DNA from: Consotaella aegiceratis
Lineage (GTDB): Bacteria; Pseudomonadota; Alphaproteobacteria; Rhizobiales; Rhizobiaceae
DNA length: 64,000 nt
Reading direction: 5' to 3'
NCBI RefSeq assembly: GCF_036541425.1
Contig: NZ_JAZHFT010000001.1
Span: 1-64,000 of the forward strand
Part shown: in pieces, positions 1 to 8,034 of the stretch
How positions within the stretch are numbered: position 1 is the stretch's first letter
Layout of the letters: each line of letters begins with the position of its first letter
The notes under the pieces: generated by a model
Databases searched by the model: none
Told to the model about the DNA's origin: nothing
The model's input: the letters and a program-made list of their open reading frames with translations, nothing else
Position numbers and translations under genes: made by a program

Positions 1-442
1 TGCGACAGTCGGAGCGCCGCGACAACAGCCACATCTCGGGCCGCAGTGTCAGCGTGTACGAGCGCACGCCGCGGGTGACCATCGGCCCCTCGTCGAGATC
101 GGTGACCAGCGCGTTGAACGGCCGGCGCAGCTTGGAATCCTCGCCGCCGCCACCGCCGAAGCCGCCGCCCTCCTCGCCGGCGCCCTGCTGGATCTCCACC
201 AGCACGTCGATCCGCCGCCCGATCAGTTCGGCCGGCTCCACCGCCTCGCGCTTGGCCCTGACCACCAGCTCGATGGAGAACAGCTCGTTGACGCCTTCGA
301 CGATCGTCGCGCGCTCCGGCAGAAGCACGTCCTCGCCCAACGGCGAGATCACCTTCAGAACACGCCCCGCCTGGATGAAGTCGGCAGCCGATCCGCTCTC
401 GATCCCGTCCGTCAGATCGTCCATCGCGCTCTCCAATTCCAT
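1..442 (-). CDS. vgrG: VgrG spike protein (TssI), N-terminal part only
   Basis: T6SS spike protein that caps the Hcp tube and carries effectors. Only the first 147 codons are inside the window and the frame stays open to base 1. The translated start (MELESAMDDL) leads into a VgrG N-terminal domain: LLPERATIVEGVNELFSIEL, then RPFNALVTDL, then LRPEMWLLSRRSDCR, a pattern typical of the gp27-like barrel of VgrG. A Gly-rich insert (GGGFGGGGGE) sits inside the barrel. An alternative ATG at 424 is preceded by GGAG and may be the true start, because no ribosome site is visible before 442. It lies 27 bases behind the unrecognised gene ending at 470 and on the same strand as hcp and clpV, so it belongs to the left T6SS arm. 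Effector-carrying C-terminal parts cannot be judged. Confidence 0.9.
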   Translation of the reverse strand, partial: MELESAMDDLTDGIESGSAADFIQAGRVLKVISPLGEDVLLPERATIVEGVNELFSIELVVRAKREAVEPAELIGRRIDVLVEIQQGAGEEGGGFGGGGGEDSKLRRPFNALVTDLDEGPMVTRGVRSYTLTLRPEMWLLSRRSDCR

Positions 443-450
443 GTCTGGTC

Positions 451-467
451 GGCCGGCCGAGCCGGCC
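451..467. repeat. GC-rich inverted repeat between the 196-aa gene and vgrG
   Basis: Perfect 7-base arms (GGCCGGC / GCCGGCC) around a 3-base loop, lying between the stop of the gene at 470 and the vgrG start. It could fold in the mRNA just upstream of the vgrG start. No T-run follows, so it is not a classical terminator. Confidence 0.4.
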
Positions 468-469
468 GA

Positions 470-1060
470 TCAGCCGACCAAGGCCTCTTTGTTACCGAAG
501 CGGCGCAGAAAATCCGGCAGCAGGCGCGCCCTCCTGGGGCTCTCGATCACCTCGAAGCGGCGCGAGTGCGTGTTGTAGTAGGCGGCGGCGATCGGCGGCA
601 GCTCGCCGCGCTGGACGAACGGCACCATGGGGTTGCCGTAGAGCACCTTCTCGGGCGCCGGATCGTCGCCGATCAGGTCGATGAAAGGCGTGGCGATGTC
701 GACGAGCTTCTTTTGCATGGCAATAGCCACGACGACATTCTTCTTGCCCGTGTAGGCGTGCAGCACCGAATAGTTGCCGTTCGGGCGACTGGTAATCTGC
801 TCGCCGGGCTTCAGCCATTCGGTGACGAATTCGCGAATGCCCGGCATGTGGTCGAGCCGGCGGCCTTCGAAATAGACGTCCTCGGCTTCGACCAGCGTGT
901 AGACGTAGCGCATGATCTGCAGATGCTGCGTCTTGGCGACGGTGATGCCGCGGGTTTTGACGCTGGGCCCGACCATGTTGGCCAGGCTTTCTGTCGAGGT
1001 GTATTCGACGATGAGGTGCTGCGCGGTCGCCGACACCTTCTGGATATCATCAAGCGCCAT
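470..1060 (-). CDS. Unrecognised T6SS-linked protein (196 aa) between hcp and vgrG
   Basis: I do not recognise this family. The product is 196 residues, soluble-looking, with no signal peptide, membrane segment or cysteine. It starts MALDDIQKVSATAQHLIVEY and ends with a basic tail (residues about 167-191, rich in Arg). The middle has alternating hydrophobic strands (NVVVAIAMQKKL) and a PIAAAYYNTHSRRFEV segment. It lies on the hcp-vgrG strand, 115 bases after hcp and 27 before vgrG. In the Agrobacterium tumefaciens hcp operon this slot holds an effector/immunity pair, which makes a T6SS-related role (cargo, chaperone or adaptor) plausible, but there is no separate immunity-sized partner here. 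No function is claimed. Confidence 0.75.
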   Translation of the reverse strand: MALDDIQKVSATAQHLIVEYTSTESLANMVGPSVKTRGITVAKTQHLQIMRYVYTLVEAEDVYFEGRRLDHMPGIREFVTEWLKPGEQITSRPNGNYSVLHAYTGKKNVVVAIAMQKKLVDIATPFIDLIGDDPAPEKVLYGNPMVPFVQRGELPPIAAAYYNTHSRRFEVIESPRRARLLPDFLRRFGNKEALVG

Positions 1061-1095
1061 GGCGAATGGCCTCCCTGCGAAGAACGGGACAGTGT

Positions 1096-1116
1096 CCGCG
1101 GGCGCTCCGCCCGCGG
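1096..1116. repeat. Strong GC hairpin between hcp and the 196-aa gene
   Basis: Perfect 9-base inverted repeat (CCGCGGGCG / CGCCCGCGG) with a 3-base loop in the 115-base gap after hcp. No T-run follows on the minus strand. It could act as a 3' stabiliser or partial attenuator that lets hcp be expressed above the genes downstream. Confidence 0.5.
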
Positions 1117-1175
1117 GCAGACGGCGCCGGCCACCGGGCGCATGCCGGCGGCCGGCCGATGGGTCTCGGCTGGCG

Positions 1176-1652
1176 CTAGGCCGCCTTCGTCGTTGCGAGG
1201 TCGTAGGACGCGATCATCGGCGACAGCGGCGTCTGATTCTCGTCGTACGGCGTGTACTTCACTTCCATCTTGGTGAAGTTCAGCTTCAGGGTCTCCACCG
1301 GACGGTCGCCGGACGAATCGATCGAATAGCTGGCGAGGAGCGTGTTGGTCAGCGTGTATTCGATGTAGGTGTTGCCGGGATTGCCGGTGGTCACCATGTG
1401 GATCGTCGCCCGCTTGCCGGTGGAGCCCGAGCAGGCCTCCTGGAACAGCTTGGTGGCGGACGAGTCGCTCACCTTGGTCAGAACGACTTCCGATACCGTC
1501 GGCTCGGAGGCCTCACGGTTCGCAGCGGAACCGGCGGCCGTATTCATGTTGCGCGACACGTTCCAGTGAATGGCTTCGATGTCCATCCACTTGCGGTGCT
1601 GCTCATGGGTGGCATCGCCCTGGATACCGTCGATCTGGAGATAGATGGGCAT
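1176..1652 (-). CDS. hcp: Hcp tube protein (TssD)
   Basis: Secreted hexameric ring protein that stacks into the inner T6SS tube. The product is 158 residues starting MPIYLQIDGIQGDATHEQH, a typical Hcp opening. It continues through MDIEAIHWNVSRN, a KVSDSSATKLFQEAC helix and the LNFTKMEVKYTPYD C-terminal strand, all family hallmarks. An upstream in-frame start at 1685 would add 11 residues, but ATG 1652 is chosen because the Hcp family begins here and AGGAGA lies about 11 bases before it. It sits 44 bases after clpV on the same strand, so clpV-hcp is probably one transcript. A strong hairpin follows the gene. Confidence 0.95.
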   Translation of the reverse strand: MPIYLQIDGIQGDATHEQHRKWMDIEAIHWNVSRNMNTAAGSAANREASEPTVSEVVLTKVSDSSATKLFQEACSGSTGKRATIHMVTTGNPGNTYIEYTLTNTLLASYSIDSSGDRPVETLKLNFTKMEVKYTPYDENQTPLSPMIASYDLATTKAA

Positions 1653-1696
1653 GACGTCGTACTCTCCTGTTGTCCTCGTTGGCACGATGAAACCTG

Positions 1697-4495
1697 TCAG
1701 GGCGCGGAGGCCTGACGGCGTTTCGCGGCGTCCGGTCCGCCCAAAGCGGCGTCGGTCATCACGCGATCCGTCGGTTCGTCCTTCGAACCGACGAATTCCT
1801 CCTCTGGCTCGGCATACGTCGCCTCGACGCCGAATCCTGAATTCTCTTCGTATCCGACGGTCACGCGGCGAACCCGGCGACCTTCGAGCATCGATTGCAG
1901 AAAGAGGCTCGAAATCCGGGGCAGCAGATCCCGGCCGATCATCGCCTCGATCACGCGCGCTCCCATTTCGCTGGCGCGCGCGGCCGAAACCAGCCGATCG
2001 CGAGCCGCATCGCTCAGCACGAGTTCGGCTCCATAGCGCCCGTCCACGCGTTCGCGGATCCTGTCGAGCTGCAGCGCCACGATCTTGGAAAGCGCCGCCT
2101 GATCCAGCGGCCTGTAAGGCAAAATGGTGGTGCGCCCGAGAAACGCCGGCTTGAAGTGCTTCTTCAATTCCTCGGTGATGAGGGTTTCGAGCGCGTCGCC
2201 GCTCGGCATCGTGTCCGGATCCTCGGCGAGTTGCGCCAAGAGCTCGGCGCCGCTGTTGGCCGTCATCAGGATGGTGGTGTGCTTGAAATCGACGTCGCGG
2301 CCTTCGCCGTCGCGCAGCATGCCCTTGTCGAAGACCTGGAAGAAGATGTCCTGAACCCCGGGGTGGGCCTTGTCGATCTCATCCAGCAGGAGGACCCCGT
2401 AGGGACGCCGGCGCACGGCCTCCGTCAGCACGCCGCCTTCGCCGTAGCCAACATAGCCGGGCGGCGAGCCGAGCAGCATCGAGACCTTATGCTCCTCCTT
2501 GAACTCCGACATGTTGATCGTCGTCATGTGCTGCGGACCGCCGTAAAGGAGATCGGCCAGCGCCAGCGCCGTCTCGGTCTTGCCGGTGCCCGACAGGCCG
2601 ACCAGGAGAAAGACTGCGGGCGGCCGCCGCGGATCGGACAATCCGGCACGCGCGGAGCGCATCGAGGCCGCGATGCGCTCCAGCGCGTCGTTCTGGCCGA
2701 TGATGCGCTCCTTCAGGCGCTCGTCCAGGGAACGGACCGTGGCGATCTCGTCGACCAACAGCTTGCCGACCGGAATACCGGTCCAGCGGGCTACGACCGC
2801 GGCGACGGTATCGCCATCGACGACGCGCGGGACCAGCGGATCGGAACCGGCCTCCTCCTTGAGCCGCCGCTCGGCATCGGCAAGCGCGGCCTGAAGCGCG
2901 CCGCGATCCTGTTCGCCGTGTGACGCCGCATCCGCATCGCCGTTCATCAAGGCGTCGGAAGGCCGATGTCCGTCCAGGCGCGGGCCCGCCGTGTTTTGCT
3001 CGGGCTGAGCCAGAAGCGCTTCCAAACGATCGGCGTCGTCGGCCAGTTGACGCTGAGCCTCATAGCGCCGATCGATCTCGGCGATCGTCTCCTCGAGCTC
3101 GCCCTGCCGGGCAAGGATGGCCGCGAGCCGTTCGCTCGCTTCGATGCTGGCGGGTTCGCGCGACAGCCACCGATGTTCGGCATCGAGGCGCTCTTTCTCC
3201 GCCTGCGCGGCGCGGATCGGATCCGGCAGGCCGTGCCGGCTGAGCGCAACGCTCGCTGCCGCCGTGTCGACAAGGCTGATCGCCTTGTCCGGCAATTGGC
3301 GGTCGGGAATGTAGCGCGCCGACAGCGAGACGGCTGCCGCCAGCGCGCTGTGGCGGATGACTACCCCGTGATGATCCTCGAACCGGTCGGCGATCCCGCG
3401 CAGCATCGCAACGGCACGCGCCTCGTCGGGTTCGTCCACCTTCACCGCCTGGAAGCGGCGGGTAAGGGCGGCATCCTTTTCGATGTAGCGCTTATATTCG
3501 GAGAAGGTGGTCGCCGCGAGCGTGCGCAGCTCGCCGCGCGCCAATGCCGGCTTCAGGAGGTTGGCCGCATCACCCTGGCCCGGCTGAGCGCCGGCTCCCA
3601 TCAGCATATGCGCTTCGTCGATGAACAGGATGATCGGCTCGGCGCTGGCCTTCACGGCGTCGATCACGCCACGTAGACGCCGCTCGAACTCGCCCTTGAT
3701 GCCTGCGCCGGCCTGCAGCAGACCGAGGTCGAGAGACAGGAGACGTACGTCGGCCAGGCGCTCCGGCAGGGCGCCGGCGACGATCTCCAGCGCCAGAGCC
3801 TCGGCGATGGCCGTCTTGCCGACGCCCGCCTCGCCGACCAGGATCGGATTGTTCTGGCGCCGCCGCATGAGGACGTCGACCACTTGCCGCAGTTCGCGCT
3901 CGCGTCCGATCACCGGGTCGATCTGTCCTGCGCGAGCTGCCGCCGTCAGATCCTGGGTGTAGAGGGCGAGAAAATCGTCGCCACTCTTGCCGGCCCCGAC
4001 GACGGGCGACGGTAGCGCGCTCGGCCCGTCGCCCTCCTCTCGCGCCTGCGAAAGCTCGGCCTCCAACGCCTCGCTCGACAGCGATCTGAGGGACGGCGCC
4101 GCTCCCCGCAGGATCGCGCGCAATGTCGGCTCGTCCAAAAGAGCCGCAAACAGATCGCCCGGCGATATGCGAGACCGGCCATGTTGCAAATTGGCCAGCG
4201 TGAACGCTTCCCGCGCCCACAGGATGAGATTGGGAGAGAGCGTCAGCGACCCGCCTTCGCCGCGCGGCAGATCGTCCAGAGCAGCGGCCAGCTCCCGGCG
4301 GGCCGATTCAACTGACACGCGACAGCGCTCCAAAAGCTCAGTAACTTCCTTATTTTCAAGGAGCGCGGCGAGCCAATGGGCAATATCTACCGTTACGTTA
4401 GATGAACGCGCAGCAATGGCAGCAGCGCTTTCCAGACTTGTTCGGGAAACCGAGTCTAGTTTCTCTATAAGTTTATCGATACTGATCCGCGACAT
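1697..4495 (-). CDS. clpV: ClpV AAA+ sheath-recycling ATPase (TssH)
   Basis: Cytoplasmic hexameric ATPase that pulls apart the contracted TssB/TssC sheath for reuse. The product is 932 residues, normal for ClpV. It has an N-terminal Clp repeat domain (about 1-160), a first AAA module with Walker A GEAGVGKT at 221-228 and Walker B LFIDEAHML near 290, a middle coiled-coil region (about 420-540), and a second AAA module with Walker A GLSGTGKT and Walker B VLLLDEIDKAH. The C-terminus carries an acidic extension (EEEFVGSKDEP). The family is ClpB-like, but the N-terminal sequence and T6SS context support ClpV rather than the general disaggregase. It is the first gene of the left arm, divergent from tssA. 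Confidence 0.95.
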   Translation of the reverse strand: MSRISIDKLIEKLDSVSRTSLESAAAIAARSSNVTVDIAHWLAALLENKEVTELLERCRVSVESARRELAAALDDLPRGEGGSLTLSPNLILWAREAFTLANLQHGRSRISPGDLFAALLDEPTLRAILRGAAPSLRSLSSEALEAELSQAREEGDGPSALPSPVVGAGKSGDDFLALYTQDLTAAARAGQIDPVIGRERELRQVVDVLMRRRQNNPILVGEAGVGKTAIAEALALEIVAGALPERLADVRLLSLDLGLLQAGAGIKGEFERRLRGVIDAVKASAEPIILFIDEAHMLMGAGAQPGQGDAANLLKPALARGELRTLAATTFSEYKRYIEKDAALTRRFQAVKVDEPDEARAVAMLRGIADRFEDHHGVVIRHSALAAAVSLSARYIPDRQLPDKAISLVDTAAASVALSRHGLPDPIRAAQAEKERLDAEHRWLSREPASIEASERLAAILARQGELEETIAEIDRRYEAQRQLADDADRLEALLAQPEQNTAGPRLDGHRPSDALMNGDADAASHGEQDRGALQAALADAERRLKEEAGSDPLVPRVVDGDTVAAVVARWTGIPVGKLLVDEIATVRSLDERLKERIIGQNDALERIAASMRSARAGLSDPRRPPAVFLLVGLSGTGKTETALALADLLYGGPQHMTTINMSEFKEEHKVSMLLGSPPGYVGYGEGGVLTEAVRRRPYGVLLLDEIDKAHPGVQDIFFQVFDKGMLRDGEGRDVDFKHTTILMTANSGAELLAQLAEDPDTMPSGDALETLITEELKKHFKPAFLGRTTILPYRPLDQAALSKIVALQLDRIRERVDGRYGAELVLSDAARDRLVSAARASEMGARVIEAMIGRDLLPRISSLFLQSMLEGRRVRRVTVGYEENSGFGVEATYAEPEEEFVGSKDEPTDRVMTDAALGGPDAAKRRQASAP

Positions 4496-4746
4496 GGAAA
4501 AAATCGCTCGCCTGCCAGTCGGGGCACCACTTTTGGCGCCCGCCTATTTCAAGAATGTGGCAAGATCGAAAATTTCCAAGATATTTTTTTTGGCGAACTT
4601 ATCTTTACCCCAGCGATCTCAGCGATAAAACAAGCGGACCGGGGTTTTTGACGATACAAAATTTTGTCGAAAAAAGCCCGCCCGTCGGGAAAGATCGCCC
4701 TTTCACGACGTCTTGATCGACCGATGCCGTAATCCGAGGTTGCACT
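4496..4746. promoter_or_regulatory. Divergent clpV/tssA control region with AT-rich palindrome
   Basis: A 251-base divergent gap that is much more AT-rich (about 4550-4690) than its surroundings. It holds an 8-T run near 4583 and a perfect 12-base palindrome ACAAAATTTTGT at 4656-4667. Both T6SS arms must start here. I cannot assign convincing -35/-10 pairs. Confidence 0.5.
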
Positions 4747-5871
4747 TTGCATTTGGATGTCCCCACCGTCACAGCCGCATTCGGGCACGAGTTGCCCTGC
4801 GGTGGGAATCCGCGCAGCGCGCCAGAGACGCGGGAGCTCTACTACCGGATCAAGGACAGCCGGAATGCCGCTCGCAGCGAGGAGCGTTCGATCGCGCCCG
4901 GCGAGCCGATCCGCCTCTCGGCGAAATGGCGCGAGGTCTACGATCTCGCGACCGACATTCTGCTGCACCACGCCAAGGACCTTGAAATCCTCGCCTGGCT
5001 CGCAGAAGCCCAGTTGCGGCTGGAAGGCTTTGCCGGGTTGCGCGACGTTTTCGCGGCGATGGAAGCGCTCACCGCCGGCCATTGGGACGACCTGCACTCG
5101 GTCGGTGACGGCGAACTGGAGGACAAAGTGGCGCCGCTGGCCGGCCTGAATGGCATCGGTGGCGAAGGCACCCTCATTCAGCCCGTCCGCCTCACCCCGC
5201 TGGTTCCGGGCGCGCGCTACGGCGAACACAGCCTGTGGGACTATCAGCTGGCGCAGCGGGGCGACAATTCGGATCGGAAAGAGGCGCTGGACGAAGCGGT
5301 GATCGAAGCCGGAACCGACGCGATGGCTGGCCGGCATCAGGAGGCGATGGAATGCCTGGCGGCGTTCGATCGTCTGGTGGCGGTGATCGACGAGCGATGC
5401 GGCGCCGATGCGCCACCGAGTTCCAACACCCGCACGGTCCTGGCTGAGTCGGCCGCCGCCATTCGCGTGCTCGCCCATCTCGAGGAAGGGGGGGCCGCGC
5501 CGGCCGACACCGCCAAGTTGGCCGCAGCGCCCCAACCGGTGGAAGGAACGCCGTCGCCGAAGCCGGGCAACGGCGCAGACCACACCGGGGGCGCGGTCGA
5601 GATGTCGTCGCCCAAGATCGGATCACTCGTCATCGGCTCGCGCGACGATGCCTTCGAAGCGCTTCTGTTGATCGCGCGGTATTTTCGCCGGAGCGAGCCG
5701 CATTCGCCGATCGCGGCTTCGATCGAAACGCTGGTGCGCCGCGGTCGGATGGATTTCGCCGATTTGCTCGGCGAACTGCTGCCCGATCCGGCGACCCGCA
5801 AGCAGGTGCTGACGGCCGCCGGCATCCAGCCGCCGAAAGGCGAGGCCGAAAGCAGCGAGGCGGCATCGTGA
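4747..5871 (+). CDS. tssA: TssA (ImpA N-terminal domain) T6SS assembly protein
   Basis: TssA proteins start baseplate and sheath assembly and cap the growing tail. The product is 374 residues. The ImpA_N domain covers roughly residues 25-130, seen as YYRIKDSRNAARSEER, then KWREVYDLATDILLHHAKDLEILAWL and HWDDLHS, close to the family pattern. A Pro/Ala-rich linker (about 235-285) precedes a C-terminal helical part. The start chosen is TTG 4747 because GAGG lies 7 bases upstream. It is the first gene of the right-arm operon and is separated by 83 bases from tssB. Confidence 0.88.
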   Translation: MHLDVPTVTAAFGHELPCGGNPRSAPETRELYYRIKDSRNAARSEERSIAPGEPIRLSAKWREVYDLATDILLHHAKDLEILAWLAEAQLRLEGFAGLRDVFAAMEALTAGHWDDLHSVGDGELEDKVAPLAGLNGIGGEGTLIQPVRLTPLVPGARYGEHSLWDYQLAQRGDNSDRKEALDEAVIEAGTDAMAGRHQEAMECLAAFDRLVAVIDERCGADAPPSSNTRTVLAESAAAIRVLAHLEEGGAAPADTAKLAAAPQPVEGTPSPKPGNGADHTGGAVEMSSPKIGSLVIGSRDDAFEALLLIARYFRRSEPHSPIAASIETLVRRGRMDFADLLGELLPDPATRKQVLTAAGIQPPKGEAESSEAAS

Positions 5872-5954
5872 CCATGGCGGACAGAACGGCGTGGCCGTCC
5901 GTCGAACCCGGCCGGAAGCGCCGGCTTCGATCAATCGTTTGAAGGAGCGAACCA

Positions 5955-6479
5955 ATGGAAAGCGTTCACCAGAAGCTGGAGAGGGTCCGCAAGCCGAGGG
6001 TCCACATCAAGTACGAGGTGGAGACCGAAGGCGCGATGGTGGTCAAGGAACTGCCCTTCGTGGTGGGCGTGCTCGGGGACTTCTCCGGCGACCCGACCGA
6101 GCCTTTGAAACCGTTCGGCGAACGCAAGTTCGTGCAGATCGACCGCGACAATTTCGACGAGGTGATGCGCCGCATGACGCCCGGCCTCAACCTGGCCGTC
6201 GAGAATACGCTGGCAGACGACGGCACCGACATGCAGGTGTCGCTGCGCTTCGACAGCCTCAGCGATTTCGAGCCCGGTGCGGTGGTCAATCAAGTGCCCG
6301 CGCTGAAGGCGCTGCTCGATGCCCGCAACGAATTGCGCGACCTGATGAGCAAGGCCGATCGCTCCGAAGACCTGGAACGGCTTCTGGAGGACGTTCTGCA
6401 GAACAAGGGTGACCTCGACAAGCTTGTCGGCGAGCTTTCGGCCCGCCGCCAGGCCGAGGCGGCCAGCAAGCCGGAATAG
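5955..6479 (+). CDS. tssB: TssB small sheath subunit (VipA/ImpB)
   Basis: Small subunit of the contractile sheath, which pairs with TssC. The product is 174 residues with the conserved family run: VHIKYEVETEGA, KELPFVVGVLGDFSG, FVQIDRDNFDEVM and LRFDSLSDFEPGAV. The C-terminal helix (about 115-160) is the part expected to pack against TssC. GAAGGAG lies 8 bases before ATG. It sits directly before two TssC genes. Confidence 0.96.
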   Translation: MESVHQKLERVRKPRVHIKYEVETEGAMVVKELPFVVGVLGDFSGDPTEPLKPFGERKFVQIDRDNFDEVMRRMTPGLNLAVENTLADDGTDMQVSLRFDSLSDFEPGAVVNQVPALKALLDARNELRDLMSKADRSEDLERLLEDVLQNKGDLDKLVGELSARRQAEAASKPE

Positions 6480-6497
6480 CGGCGAAGGAGACCTGAC

Positions 6498-7976
6498 ATG
6501 AGCCAGGAAACGCAACTGGAGCCGAAGGCCGAGGTCGTTGTCGAGGATGAAAATCTTCTCGCCAAGGTCGTCTCCGCCACCCGGCAGACAACGCCCGACC
6601 GCGCCGAGAACCTCTTGCGCACCCTGACGGATCAGGCGCTCAAGGGAACGGTCGTCTACGACCGCAATCTCACGGTCACACTGAACAAGGCGATCGCCGA
6701 GATCGACCGCGTCATTTCGCGCCAGCTCGCGGCCATCATGCATACGCCGGAGTTCACCAAACTCGAAGGCACCTGGCGTGGCCTGCACTATCTGGTGAAG
6801 AATTCGGAGACGAGCGCCAATCTCAAGATCCGGGTTCTCAACGCGACCAAGCGGGATCTGACGCGCGATCTCGACAAGGCGGTGGAATTCGACCAGTCGC
6901 TCCTGTTCAAGTCGATCTACGAGGACGAGTTCGGTACCCCCGGCGGCGAGCCGATGGGCGCTCTCGTCGGCGACTACGAATTCGACAATTCCTTCGAGGA
7001 CGTGCAGCTCCTGCAGGGCATTTCGGCGATCTCGGCGGCCTCTTTCGCGCCGTTCATCGCGGGTGCCAGCCCGCAGATGATGGGCTTCAACGACTTTCGC
7101 GACCTGGCTCGGCCGCGCGACCTCGAAAAGATCTTCGAGACCGTCGAATACACCAAATGGCGCTCGTTCCGCGAAAGCGACGATTCCCGCTTCGTGGCGC
7201 TCGCCATGCCGCGGGTCCTCGCGCGCATGCCCTATAGCCCGGAGACGGTGCGCATCGACGAATTCGCCTTCGACGAGACCGATGGTTCGAAGGGCGCCGA
7301 ACTGCCGCACGAGCACTATTGCTGGATGAACGCGTCTTACGTCATGGGCACGAAGCTGACCGACGCCTTTGCCAGAAGCGGCTGGTGCACGGCGATCCGC
7401 GGCGCCGAAAACGGCGGCAAGGTGGAAAACCTGCCGACCCACGTCTTCGCCAGCGACGACGGCGACATGGACCTGAAATGCCCGACCGAAGTCGGGATTA
7501 CCGACCGTCGCGAGGCGGAACTCGGCAAGCTCGGTTTCCTGCCGCTCTCGCACTACAAGAACACCGATTACGCGGTCTTCTTCGGAGCCCAGACGGCCCA
7601 CAAGCCGAAGATCTACGACCTGCCCAGCGCCACGGCCAACGCGGCGATCTCGGCACGGCTTCCCTACATGATGGCGACGTCACGTTTTGCCCATTATCTG
7701 AAGGTGATGGGGCGCGACAAGATCGGCTCCTTCATGGAAGCCGACGACGTCGAGAACTGGCTCAATCGGTGGATCTCCAACTACGTCAACGCCAACGAGG
7801 ACGCCGGCGAGGAGTCTCGCGCGAGCTATCCGTTGCGCGAAGCGCGCGTGGAGGTTCGCGAGGTGCCGGGGCGGCCGGGCTCTTACAACGCCATCGCCCA
7901 TCTTCGACCGTGGCTGCAGCTCGAAGAGCTGACGACGTCGCTGCGCATGGTCGCGCGCATTCCCTCGAAGAGCTAG
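6498..7976 (+). CDS. tssC: TssC large sheath subunit (VipB/ImpC), first copy
   Basis: Large sheath subunit that polymerises with TssB and is the substrate for ClpV. The product is 492 residues, the usual length. It shows the VipB core: EFTKLEGTWRGLHYLV, EFGTPGGEPMGALVGDYEF, FAPFIAGASPQMMGF and the C-terminal SRFAHYLKVMGRDKIGSFM. It starts 18 bases after tssB with a GAAGGAG site. The next gene is a shorter paralogue; by length and order this copy corresponds to TssC41 of Agrobacterium and is the likely main partner of TssB. Confidence 0.96.
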   Translation: MSQETQLEPKAEVVVEDENLLAKVVSATRQTTPDRAENLLRTLTDQALKGTVVYDRNLTVTLNKAIAEIDRVISRQLAAIMHTPEFTKLEGTWRGLHYLVKNSETSANLKIRVLNATKRDLTRDLDKAVEFDQSLLFKSIYEDEFGTPGGEPMGALVGDYEFDNSFEDVQLLQGISAISAASFAPFIAGASPQMMGFNDFRDLARPRDLEKIFETVEYTKWRSFRESDDSRFVALAMPRVLARMPYSPETVRIDEFAFDETDGSKGAELPHEHYCWMNASYVMGTKLTDAFARSGWCTAIRGAENGGKVENLPTHVFASDDGDMDLKCPTEVGITDRREAELGKLGFLPLSHYKNTDYAVFFGAQTAHKPKIYDLPSATANAAISARLPYMMATSRFAHYLKVMGRDKIGSFMEADDVENWLNRWISNYVNANEDAGEESRASYPLREARVEVREVPGRPGSYNAIAHLRPWLQLEELTTSLRMVARIPSKS

Positions 7977-8034
7977 GGGTTTCGCTCGGCGCCGAGCGCC
8001 CCAGGGCGGCACGGCCCAGCGCAGGGAGAGCGGC

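Noticed and set aside
5931..7601. 556-residue minus-strand frame opposite tssB and tssC
   Set aside because: Antisense to two clearly conserved sheath genes; shadow frame.
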